Both the position numbers and the translations under genes were made by a program. The notes below the pieces were generated by a model that saw only the letters and a program-made list of their open reading frames with translations, had not been told where the DNA came from and did no database searches. From Ephemerocybe angulata (lineage: Eukaryota; Basidiomycota; Agaricomycetes; Agaricales; Psathyrellaceae), in assembly GCA_013368325.1 (NCBI GenBank), contig JAACJK010000057.1, positions 806,001-870,000 on the forward strand: DNA of 64,000 nucleotides, read 5' to 3'. Below are positions 1 to 9,531 of this stretch, piece after piece. The stretch's first letter is position 1. Each line of letters starts with the position of its first letter.

Positions 1-616
1 CTGCCCAGGACGACTCGGTGGGCGATTTGAAGCGTGCTGAGGCGATCTTGGAGCTGGCGTACCTCGCTGATCCATCGGTCTTCGCGCGCGACGCGGCGAC
101 GAGGAGGAGCAAGGCGCGACTAGAGTTGAAGGAGCGGAGTGGGTGGGACCATAGTCAGATTGAGGGGTGGGCTGCTATGTTGGAGCGGAATGTAAGTCTT
201 TTTCCCGCTTCTATTCGCGTCTTAAAATGCCCGTCGAGAAGGTGCTCATTATCATATTACAGCCTAAGAAGAAGGACAAGCTGTTGCATAAACATGAATT
301 TAGGGGTAATAGGTCCTCTACACCTCCACCCGAGGCCGGAGGCTCTTCGCATCACCAGCAGCAACATGGCCATCGAGGAGGGGGCGGAGGGAGAGGTGGA
401 AGGGGTGGAGGCGGAGGCGGAAGAGGTGGGGGTGGTGGCCGTGGAGGTAGAGGACGTGGAGGTGGAGGGCGCGGGGGTGGAGCCGGTGGCGAAGGCGGGG
501 GCGGTGGAGGTGGAGGGGACAGAGCGTACAAAGACAAGAACAAAGCCAGTCACGGGAATCATAATAGGAAGCGGGGACATGACAAGAAGATGGCGAGGGC
601 AGGTGGGCCTTCATGA
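1..616 (+). CDS. CUE3: ASCC2/Cue3-like protein, C-terminal part (5' truncated by window)
   Basis: Exons 1-191 and 263-616; the start lies left of the window. The visible part begins with a helical stretch (AEAILELAYLADPSVFARDA), continues with RRSKARLELKERSGWDHSQIEG and ends with KASHGNHNRKRGHDKKMA. That end resembles the C terminus of human ASCC2 (KATRANHNRRTMADRKRS). ASCC2/Cue3 is the ubiquitin-binding CUE subunit of the ribosome quality trigger complex, which splits collided ribosomes. Between the two conserved parts lies a long Gly/Arg low-complexity tract (about 379-515) with repeated GRGG and GGRGG units, as in RNA-binding RGG boxes. The CUE domain is outside the window, so the family call rests on the C-terminal match alone. 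The intron 192-262 has a GTAAGT donor and a CAG acceptor and joins LERN to PKKKD in frame. Confidence 0.65.
379..515 (+). repeat. GGN-rich low-complexity tract encoding a Gly/Arg (RGG-like) region
   Basis: A purine-rich run of GGAGGN and GGTGGN units that encodes a GRGG/GGRGG tract in the ASCC2/Cue3-like gene. Other frames stay open through it because of composition only; the proline-rich antisense reading is a shadow. Confidence 0.8.
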
Positions 617-858
617 GCTCTGTAGTAGGAGGTCTGATATAATGCTATGGGATGTAGTAGCAGCAAATATGGTATCAGTCACTGAGGCTGAACGCATTGA
701 TCAGAGTACAGGCAAATTCGAATGAATCGTCACAGGAAAAGGTTGGGATGTATAGAAACAAGAAACGTAAAACGGGAAGAAGTGTCGTACTGACGGGAAC
801 AGTGGACCTGATTTTCTGGAACTCGAGGCTAAAAATGTGCGAACGGGACCAGAGGAAT

Positions 859-2676
859 TTAGAGCTTCAAGCCTGAGATATCTTCAATGTGGTCAATTAA
901 ACCCTCGTCCCAATGCCTTGGCTCCCATTCTAGTGGAGGTTCCGTGCGAGAAACATCGACGGACAACTGGGTGCCCCACGCCTCAGCGTGAGGTCGCAAG
1001 AAAGCATCCAGCTCTTGTTTAAAGAGGCTGATAGTCGTTTGGGGAGTTTCGCTCCCAACAAATACATAGAAGGAAAAGTGTTCCAATCGCCTGGGCCGGG
1101 TAGACGTTGAGAGGTCCGTACTTGAGGACGTCGTCGGTGGGGGTGAGGTCAGAAATTTGAAGTTGGTAGGCTGCGAGTAGTGAAGGCGAAGCGAATCCAA
1201 ATCGTCGCTGGTGTTTCTGGGGTGGCAACCTTTCAGCGCAAGGACTTTTAGAGAGGGAACGGTTGGTTGCTGGAGTGAGAGTGCTAGATATTCGCTCACA
1301 GCATGGAGCTGAGGGGCCTCGATTGGTGCGTACAGCTCTGTCAGCGAAGGGAAGGATTCCAGGATGCTCCTGGCGGCTGAGCTGGACAGCCACGCTGTCG
1401 TCTGCAAGCATCGAAGCCCTTCTAAGAAATGTCTGTTAGCTTGATGGACCGGGAAGAGTTCATCGCCCGTGTAACGGATAGTCGAGAGACAAGGGAACGA
1501 AATTTTGGTGAAGGCGGGGTATTCAATTTGAAAGGGCTTTGTGATCCCATTGATAGTGAGGTCGCTGAGTGGTCGCGTTCCTGTTTCGCCGATGGGCAAA
1601 GCGTAGGTATGTGGGTATGAGGTAGCAGGCCATTCCTCGTATGTTTTAAAGGACGCCTGCTGAAGGGATCTGCATGTAAACAGAACATATGAGATGACAA
1701 ATGCCCCCATGTGGAAGAACTCCAGGTGAAGGTGCGTGAGTTGAGTCCAAGGTAAAAGAGAAGGCGGGAAGTAGAAGTAAGTCACGGCATTCAATACCAC
1801 TGCCTGCTTCACATTTGGAAATTGTATGGTATCCTGTGTGACCAAACGTTGGGTAACGAGGATTACAGAAAGGACGGAAGGAAAGGAGGCCGTGACGGAG
1901 AGTCCTTGTAGACCATAGAAGGCAGATAGTTTGTTGAGGGAGGCGAAAGCAGAGTGGTGGAGGCACTCCCTAAAGGGCCTCAGGGTGGTTTCTTCCAGTG
2001 GTATGTCGGGAAGAGTGTCGGGCTGATTGGCAGTGAGCGCTAGACTCCAGGGGTGCGACCCAATCCGATCGAAGTGCGAAAGAAGTCCAGAAAATCGGTG
2101 GTTTGGTATGACCAGCTCGAAGTCCAGAATGCTACCCTTGGGATAATTTATCATGTTGGAAATCCACAGGTTGGCCCACAGGGATGGTATGTCGGTTATG
2201 ATCGACCGCCACCACTGGGAGATCAGCATCACGACGCCTGGAGGATAAGCCAGACGTTCTGTGGTCGGTGCACTGCTCCAGGCCTCCATATACAGGGAGA
2301 AAATGACATCCCACAGCTCCAGAGGCATTCGGCGCCATGCAGCAGTGATACTGCGACAGGCGGAGATCCTATGTTCGGCCACCCGCTTGTCATAGAGGAC
2401 TGCATCCTCAACATCCTCCTGGCATCCGGGCTGTTTCCTTGCCTCCAGGTCCAGCAGGCGGAGATCGTCGGTGTATTTGAGCAGAGAGCTTTGGACAAGT
2501 TGGATGTCCTTGTCTGTGGGTGAACCATCAGACTGGACTATCATCCTCATCAGTTCGTCCGAAATTCCAAGCTAAGGAATGGTAATGACGCTGAATGAGT
2601 GAAGATGACCTAGGGATAGAGGCATATACAGGACACTTACATCCGCCAAGCGGAGTTCCCTCGAGATCAGGTCCAT
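859..2676 (-). CDS. F-box domain protein with leucine-rich C terminus
   Basis: Exons on the minus strand: 2676-2641 and 2571-859, with a 69-base intron (GTAAGT...TTAG). The product is about 582 aa. Residues from about 75 hold the F-box core (RRMPLELWDVIFSLYMEAW), preceded by an acidic coiled stretch (SPTDKDIQLVQSSLL) typical of the large agaricomycete F-box families. The rest is leucine-rich and could form LRR-like repeats for substrate binding. Such proteins are usually SCF ubiquitin-ligase adaptors. The start at 2676 (MDLISREL) is the first ATG in the open stretch; the frame stays open upstream to 2778 without another ATG, so a further 5' exon is possible. The substrate is unknown. Confidence 0.8.
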
Positions 2677-2868
2677 CGGCCTCGATGTACTGCGACAAGG
2701 GGGCTGGAGAGTACCTGAGTTGGAGGCTCCGGTTAGTAGTTGTAATGTGCAGATTTTGACACTGACAGCCACATCATGCTATTTGGTTGTGCTTTGAGGC
2801 ACGAGGTGAACGGGCACTAAACAAATTCCGGGACACAGAAGACAAAAATTTGTAATCGAAAGACCTGT

Positions 2869-2876
2869 GTGAAGCA
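2869..2876. repeat. 8-bp target-site duplication, left copy
   Basis: gtgaagca directly abuts the left terminal inverted repeat of the hAT-like MITE. An identical copy follows the right end at 3522-3529. Confidence 0.88.
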
Positions 2877-3521
2877 TAGTGTTGCGGGAATTTGATGGGT
2901 CAAATTCGCATGGGCTAATTCGCAGGGCTAATTCGCGGCTGATTAGCCCGGCGAGTTTGAAGGGGGATTTGGGAGGGCGAATTTGGGCGAATTTGCCAAA
3001 TTTTGTCGTAATTTGTCGGGATGACTAGTAGCTCAATTTCGCGTAGTATTTTGGTTGTCCTTCCCTATCCTCTGCTATTCAAGAAGCAATATCATGCCAG
3101 AACTCAAAACCACAGAATCTAAGCTCGCCCATCTTATATAAATGCTACCTACAGCGATCTCAGGAAGGTATATCCTGAAGTTCCTGCCGATGCGCCACTA
3201 CAAGTTCTCTGAGCACAAAGAAAAGTGTGGGAGGAGTGGCGGATGCATCGATTGTCATGCCTGAAGATGAGGAATGGGCTACATTCAACGCTTGAAGCCT
3301 GGGGATGAGGTCCTGGTTGCCAAGACTCGATGGACGTTGTAGATAGGGCTAATTTGCATTTGCGCTAATTTGCTCTGTTTGTACGCCAAATAAAGCTCAA
3401 TATTTGTTACACCCGTTTCGGCGAATTTGCGCGAATTTGCAGGGCGAATTTGAACCCCCTTCGCTGATCCCCGCAAATTAGCAGGGCGATTTTGATTTGG
3501 GGTCAAATTCCCGCAACACTA
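2877..3521. mobile_element. Non-autonomous hAT-superfamily element (MITE), 645 bp
   Basis: The element begins TAGTGTTGCGGGAATTTGA and ends with its exact reverse complement TCAAATTCCCGCAACACTA, a perfect 19-bp terminal inverted repeat. It is flanked on both sides by the same 8-bp sequence gtgaagca. An 8-bp target duplication plus a terminus fitting YARNG (TAGTG) is diagnostic of hAT transposons. Just inside each end are degenerate subterminal repeats of GCGAATTTG, GCTAATTCGC and GGGCGAATTTG, as expected for transposase binding sites. No long open frame or transposase residue is present, so the copy would have to be moved by an enzyme from elsewhere. It sits between the F-box gene and the 3' end of the UNG gene and breaks neither. 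Confidence 0.9.
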
Positions 3522-3529
3522 GTGAAGCA
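3522..3529. repeat. 8-bp target-site duplication, right copy
   Basis: gtgaagca, identical to 2869-2876, directly after the right terminal inverted repeat. Confidence 0.88.
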
Positions 3530-3862
3530 AGCAGAAATGCACCAGCGACTTCTCCGCAACGCTGAGTGCACTCGAGTCGGACTCGAGTGCATGGGCAACT
3601 GCATAACCACCAGATTCCCTGACGCCTGGCCTGTTTAACCATACATTCACCTCGGCAAAACGAGCGTTGCCTACGACCTTTTCTATGTGGCGGCATTGGC
3701 CAGCCCTGAGCTCCTCAGGAAGAAGATCAAGTCTATCGTTTCCAAAGATGAATAAGTAGCCAAGATTAGTATAGTAGTACACCTAAGACCTGCAAAACCA
3801 GTAACGATAACAAGTGGAATGATCTGGAGAGATGAATTAAAACATTAAATGCAGAGGTAGAT

Positions 3863-5399
3863 CTACTTCTTCGGCGCGCTGAGCACAGTCCAGTCGATCG
3901 CAGCATCCTCGCCGTACTTCTCCACCAACCACTCGTTCGCCTTAAGGAAATGGCCGTTACCCAGGAACCCTCTGTGGGCCGAGAGAGGCGACGGATGCGC
4001 AGACCTAAACGATAAAAAAAGAAAGTTCAGATCCCTGGTCAAGCTCACAGAAGAACACATGAAACACGAAACATACTGTAGCAGCAAGTGCTTCTTCTGC
4101 ACAGAAATATCCCAAGTTAGCACTCTCACAACCTCATAAATTCATACGGGTTTCATACCTTGTCGATCCCCAGCTTCTCACATGTCTTCTGGGCAGGGAG
4201 ACCCCATGCCATGAACACTACCCCTTCGCGTTGCTTTCCACCTTCGGTGTCAGAGCCAAGCTTCCGTTGCAGCACAGTCTTTAGCACTTGGGTCGTGAAG
4301 ACCTCCCAGCCTTTCTTAGAATGTGACGCGGCTTTGTGCGCGCGAACTGTGAGAGCCGTGTTTAACCATAGTACGCCTTGGGACGCGACGGGGGAGAGGT
4401 CCCTGGGTCGAGTGAGCAAAGGGCTGCAAAGGAGAGAGCAAGGCCAAACCTACCCCGATGTTTTCGACGGTACGAATCCGGGGAAGTCCGTTTCGAGTTG
4501 TTTATAGATATTCCGCAAGGAGCCCGGGGGCTTGGTGGGAGGGAGCACAGAGAATGAAAGGCCTGTTCAGTGTGTAAGTGGTCGGTCCACGGTATGACAA
4601 CCTCGAAGAAATGTACCATGGGCTTGGTTCACATCGTGGTATGGGTCCTAGAAATGAAGTCCATGAGACCAAAAGCAGAAGGCTAACACAGAAAACCACA
4701 TACCTGTCCAATGATGACCACTTTAACATTGTTTAACGGTGTATATCTTGACCACGAGTAAACATTCTCCACTAGAACGTCGATGAGTGTGACAGCAGCA
4801 GGAGGTGCGAAAACCAACTCACGGGCCGGGAACACAGTATGAGAGGCCTTCTCCGTCGCCAGAAACTCTTTGAGCTACATCAGATGAGGGCGGTTAAGCT
4901 CATACACATTTAAAGGTGTCAAACTGAAATGCACCTTGGTGAAGTAAGGCTTCGAGAATTCGGCTTCCAATGCGTTATACCACGAAGGGTGCATAGTGTC
5001 TTTCTCAAGCGTGCTGAGTACCACTTTCAATGGTATCTCAATTTGAGACGTCGATGTGCTTGCCACAGGCTCAACCTTCTCAGTCCTCGCCACAGTCGTG
5101 ACGGTCCTTGGCCCAAGTTACGGTTATGACGCACTGTCCACTAAGTCATGAACTCACTCCGTCACTGTCGTAGAGGTGGACAACTCTGCCACCTCCACTT
5201 GTGTGGTAAACGCCGCTGCAACCTTGCCCTTGCCCTTCCCCGTAGTCGTCTTCCCAAACATCGAAGTGATGCTCCGTTGGCTATAAGATGTGGCGCGTTT
5301 CGTAGCAGCACGCATTGTCGTGCTGAGCATAGTGGTCGATTCCTCGTCGAGGGTATCTTTTGATTGTGCAGCCGGAGGGTTCTTGTCAGCCTTTGGCAT
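3863..5399 (-). CDS. UNG1: Uracil-DNA glycosylase (family 1 UDG)
   Basis: Eight exons: 5399-5158, 5106-4935, 4874-4704, 4647-4617, 4562-4454, 4402-4159, 4096-4077, 4004-3863 (376 aa, exact multiple of three). It removes uracil from DNA in base-excision repair in nucleus and mitochondria. The water-activating motif GQDPYH (residues 194-199, Asp196) spans the third intron. The DNA-intercalation motif [11 protein letters not shown] starts near His333, and [15 protein letters not shown] is the usual core strand. The first ~110 residues are a basic Ser/Thr/Lys-rich tail with SITSMF, resembling a PCNA-binding PIP-like motif (inference). Exon 7 is only 20 bases and exon 4 only 31. The gene runs in tandem behind the kinesin gene, about 300 bases downstream of it. 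Confidence 0.95.
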
Positions 5400-5597
5400 T
5401 GTCTAACTATGAGAAAGCGTCGGGAGGGGGGAGTTCTTTGTTGAGTGGGAAGGACCAAGATGGTGTGCGGAGGAAAAAGAGTGGTTACCCTTGGAATGGC
5501 AAGTTTGTCCTTGACAGACGCGATCAAAATTCTGCCGATCGCGTCGACGCGACGACCAAAGCGCGTCCCATCACGTTCTCGAGCCCCTATTTAGCGC

Positions 5598-5603
5598 ACG
5601 CGT
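5598..5603. promoter_or_regulatory. ACGCGT, possible MBF/MCB box upstream of UNG
   Basis: A perfect MluI-cell-cycle-box hexamer about 200 bases upstream of the UNG start and just beyond the kinesin stop. In yeasts MCB boxes drive G1/S genes, and UNG is often one of them. The hexamer also occurs by chance elsewhere in this GC-rich window, so the call is tentative. Confidence 0.35.
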
Positions 5604-5701
5604 CAAGAAGGATGATATTACAGGTAAAATGTGTGTAGGGAGAGCATATACAAGATAAAAGATGGAGATGGTTCTAAGTGTACATGCAAGAGTAAAGGGC
5701 C

Positions 5702-8700
5702 TCAGTTCCCCAGGCGGCGTATCGTCTTTCCTCCCACTGTGTTAAGCTTCTCAGCTTCCCATGTCACCTGCTCGACATTGTCCACAGTCACAATAGCTTT
5801 CTTAGCAAGTTGTCTACAAGAGATTTGTTAGATAATGGAGAAAATAAACGGTTTACCGACGTACCTTTTTTTCTTCGGGGCAACCGGCTTCACTTCTTCC
5901 TCTTCCTCCTCATCTTCCGAGTCACTCAAGGCAGATTTGGCAGATTTCCGCAGCTTCTTCTGCGGCATAGGAGTAGACGCCGACACCGACTCGGAGCGAT
6001 CAGCAGCCCCAGCACCCGCTTTCGAGATTTTGCGCTGCTTGACTGCTGAAGATCCTTTGGCAGTGGACGTCGGTGGTTTGGGTTCAGATTTGCGAGGGGT
6101 CTTTTTGGCAGAAGGTGGTGGGGGCGGCACCCAGTCATCTTCCTCTTCCGACTCTTCTTCGTTATATTCATCATCGTCATCATCTTCCTCCATGGGTTCG
6201 TCCTCCTCATCCTCATCCTCCTCTTCTTCCTCCTCGTCCTCCCCCTCTTCCTCGACTTCCGTCAACTCGGCATCTTCTCCGTCGGATGGTAGTGGCGAAG
6301 GGTCCGGGATGAATGTGCGCTTTTGGATGATCATTTTCGGTGTCGAGGGCGCCGCAGGTTTCTTGCCAAGCTGCTTCTCTGAAAGCATCTTCTCCTTTCT
6401 CGCCAAGGGGGACGGTGAACGAGGAGGCATGGTTCCAGAGATATTCATTTCGTCATCACTATCACTTTCCTCCGATGCGCATTCAACCTTCGCAACTAGT
6501 CAGCCTTTAAACAGGAAAGGGGTAAGATTCGTCGCTTACCAAGCTCATCTCAACATCTTCTTCCTCGTCCTCAGACTCGTATGACTCTGCGTATGTAGGC
6601 CGTGTTTTCATCGGACTTGCAAACAGTCCTCCCTGATGAAGCATGTCGATTTTAGCGTCTGTCTTCATCTCGTTCCGCTCCATCTAGAAGATGGTCAGAG
6701 AAATCTTCCAGCGGAAGAGTGCGAAAATCCTTACCTCACTCATTAGCCGCCTGGAGTGCTTCTGCTCCATCAACCTCATCCGTTCCTCCATCTCGAGCAT
6801 GACCTCTTCCCTGGTCTCAGCTTCGATGATTGCAGCGCGCATCTCAGCTTCAAAGAGCTACAAGCAAGTGTAAGTGCCTAGTTTATGGATTCATAAATAT
6901 CCACGCTTACCTGGTACCGTAGGTTCTCGATCTCGTCGAACAACGCGTCAACGAGAGGGTTCTCAGGCTCATCATCCTCATCGTCACTGTTCTGGTCTTC
7001 CCGAGTCTCGTCCTCTGTAACACAGTCACTATTGAGCGGCCAAGTTCCTCAGGAATCGAAACTTACCTTCCAGCACTTCAAGAGTGGTTTGACTGACAAC
7101 CCTGCCTCTTTCTCCCCCTCCCATCGAAATTGTGACTTTCCTCCTGTAACCAGGATTCGGAGCGACTTCAGGACCCTTCAGAGTAGCGGGGCTAGGTTCC
7201 TTGAATTTATGACCCTTCAGCTTCCCTGGAAGGAAGCTAGGCGCTGGGATTGGTGGTGCTTTCTGCACAGGCGCTGCTGCCGGAGTGACTGTGATTTCCC
7301 TGGCAAGAGAGGCGAATTTCATGACGTGCGAGTTCTCGTCGTAACCGGTGTCATATGGGTTAATGTTGACGATCATAACCTTTGAAGTCTATAGTCAGAA
7401 AAACCTCAATAGTGGCTGTGGAGATTGGCTTACAGCGCGACTATCGCCCACGAAGTAGTCCATTAGACTTTCAGTCAGCTTACTGTGACGGAAAGGCACG
7501 ACGGCAAGTGTGCGTTTGACGTCTCTCGTATCCATCCGGCCAGATTTCCCAGCGCCTTCATGTGCGAGACTCATAGCCAACTTGCGTTGGTTCGACCTGA
7601 GGACCTCCATGCACTGGCCCAGAACCATCAACGACTTGTTGATGTTTCCTGCTTCCTTCAGCCGGTCGCCAGTGGTATGCGTATGCTTCGTCCTCTCTGA
7701 TCCAGCCAAGTCGACCAAGGTCAATCGAGAGACTTGCAATGCCGTGGGATCCTATTATCTGACAGTCAGTGTAGAATCGAGTTTAAAAGCACAGTACTCA
7801 CATTTCTGTCGCCCCGGTGCCCGCGGATTATCTTGATGATAACCATGCCATGACTTCTGCTACTCTCCCTATTGGCGAGAGTACCGAACACGCGACGGTG
7901 CAAGTTCCCGAGCTTGACAAGTGCCTTGGCCTGGGCAGCGCTATGAATTCGGAACTGCCTGAGCCCCGATATGTACTTCCCGTTTATCTCAGCGTCGGGG
8001 TTGTCAGTGGCAGGCGACGGTCGCAACGTGAGAGCCTTGCGGGAAAGCAGCAACGACTTGTTGCCGGCGCGCGGTGCTGGGCCGTCGATGTGGATATCCG
8101 ACTCTCCTTTAGCGTCCGCAAGAAGGTCGTACACTTTCTCGTTATAGACTTCCGCGTATGAGATCCAGACTGTGTATTCATGATTCCTGTCCACGGGGAT
8201 GGCGGTTGGATCAATGTCGAATTCGGGCTCTGCACCTTGATCGAGGGACTGGAAGACTTCGGCGAGGTCGGGTTCGGTGGATAGTTGAGGAGGAGTTGAA
8301 TCGCTGGAGTCGGAGGGCTCTACACCATACAGACGAACGGGACGGTACTACACCCTAGTTTAGCGCTGACTTGAAACGGCAAGTGTGGGGCTCTTACCTT
8401 TCCGTCACCATGGAGACCTTCAATACTGTTGAAGACCACGTCCAGAGTGCGCGGCAGAATCCCTGCTGTCCCTTTCTCGGTGCCTCCTTGAACGGTGTAG
8501 GTCTTGCCGGAATTCGTGACGCCGTAGGTGAACAAGAGAGCACTCTGGCCATATAGAACATCTTTGACGAGAGGGAGAGTTGTTTTTGTGAAGAAGTCTT
8601 GTTGAGTGGTGTTCGGTGGGAAGATGTGAGAAAAGGTATAGATGGACGAGGGTTGGGCGACAGATGCCCTATATTGCGGACGGGCATTTTGGGTGTCTTG

Positions 8701-9134
8701 AGGATCAGCCATTTTAACAGCGGTATCTGAGATTGGGATGAGATATGGCGAAGACGACGGCTCTTCTCCAAGTCGCGGTCGAATACGAAGATAGGCCTTG
8801 TACATGGTCAATAACCTTCAAACTACAGCTGCTTCCAGCTCACCATGATTGGCTCTGCTTCTCTATCGGATTGCAGGACGGCCTGCTTCAAAGCTCTCGC
8901 GCTTGGAGGCTTAACCTTGGGTTTCGCTGCGGCGGGGACATCGATGTTATCCCTCTTTTCCAAGGGCTTTCTGCTCGTAGTAGGCTTCTTCGGGGCTGGT
9001 GCAGCAGGAGGGTCTTCTGGCTGCTTTGATGCTGCGCGGGTTCGTGTCGTCCTTGCTGGTGCTGGTGCGGCTTTGGCTGGTGCGGCGATTTTTGACCTTG
9101 ACGAGGCCCGTGTCGGTGCTGGCTTGCTCGCCAT
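5702..9134 (-). CDS. Kinesin-6-like mitotic motor protein
   Basis: Ten exons: 9134-8844, 8796-8398, 8347-7802, 7751-7434, 7379-7067, 7014-6911, 6857-6735, 6683-6540, 6487-5865, 5813-5702 (990 aa, in frame throughout). The motor domain has the P-loop GVTNSGKT (189-196), switch I NRESSRSH (389-396) and switch II DLAGSE (426-431). A long insertion between P-loop and switch I, and the phrase GNLHRRVFGTLANRESSRSH, point to kinesin-6 (KIF20/MKLP, fission yeast Klp9), which works on the spindle midzone in anaphase and cytokinesis. A coiled coil follows the neck, then a very acidic Glu/Asp tract and a basic Ser/Pro tail. The N-terminal ~95 residues are a basic Ala/Pro/Lys extension. The start ATG at 9134 has a good context (ACGATGG). 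The divergent neighbour is KNL1/Spc7. Confidence 0.92.
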
Positions 9135-9531
9135 CGTGGAGTATTGTGAAGAGTGAATGATCAAAGCCTAACTAATTAGTGGAATGTGGCAAACTCCGAG
9201 GAACTGATCGAACCAACTCGTGACGGTCGCGACGCGCATTAAAGTCACATGATGGGTTTTGGGATGCTCTGTATCGTTGACTTGGAAGGGTCGGGGCTTT
9301 GATGAAAGTCTTTCAGTAGCACACTGTATGGTTCTCAGTATATAATTGCTAAATAGTGACTATTCCCCCATTTTGAAGGCCGCTTTGACCACAACGACGT
9401 TCGGGCGCGTCTTGTTGTATTGATGTCACGTGGACGCGACATTGCCGAGATCGCGTTTACGGTTTTGCGTTGTTTTGCCTCCGCCAGTCAACGACGGCTT
9501 CATTGGTTCTGATTCATTCTCCACACTCGCC
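9135..9531. promoter_or_regulatory. Shared divergent promoter of kinesin-6 and KNL1/Spc7
   Basis: 397 bases between the start codons of two divergently transcribed mitotic genes. It contains several near-MCB GACGCG words (for example in ggacgcgac) but no perfect ACGCGT and no clear TATA box. Co-regulation of the two genes is an inference from the layout. Confidence 0.5.

Noticed and set aside
318..614. Pro-rich and Ser/Thr-rich minus-strand frames
   Set aside because: They are antisense shadows of the Gly/Arg-rich tract of the ASCC2-like gene.
2877..3521. Reading the MITE as a Tc1/mariner element with a TA target site
   Set aside because: TA lies inside the matching 19-bp arms, and the flanks share an 8-bp duplication, which fits hAT.
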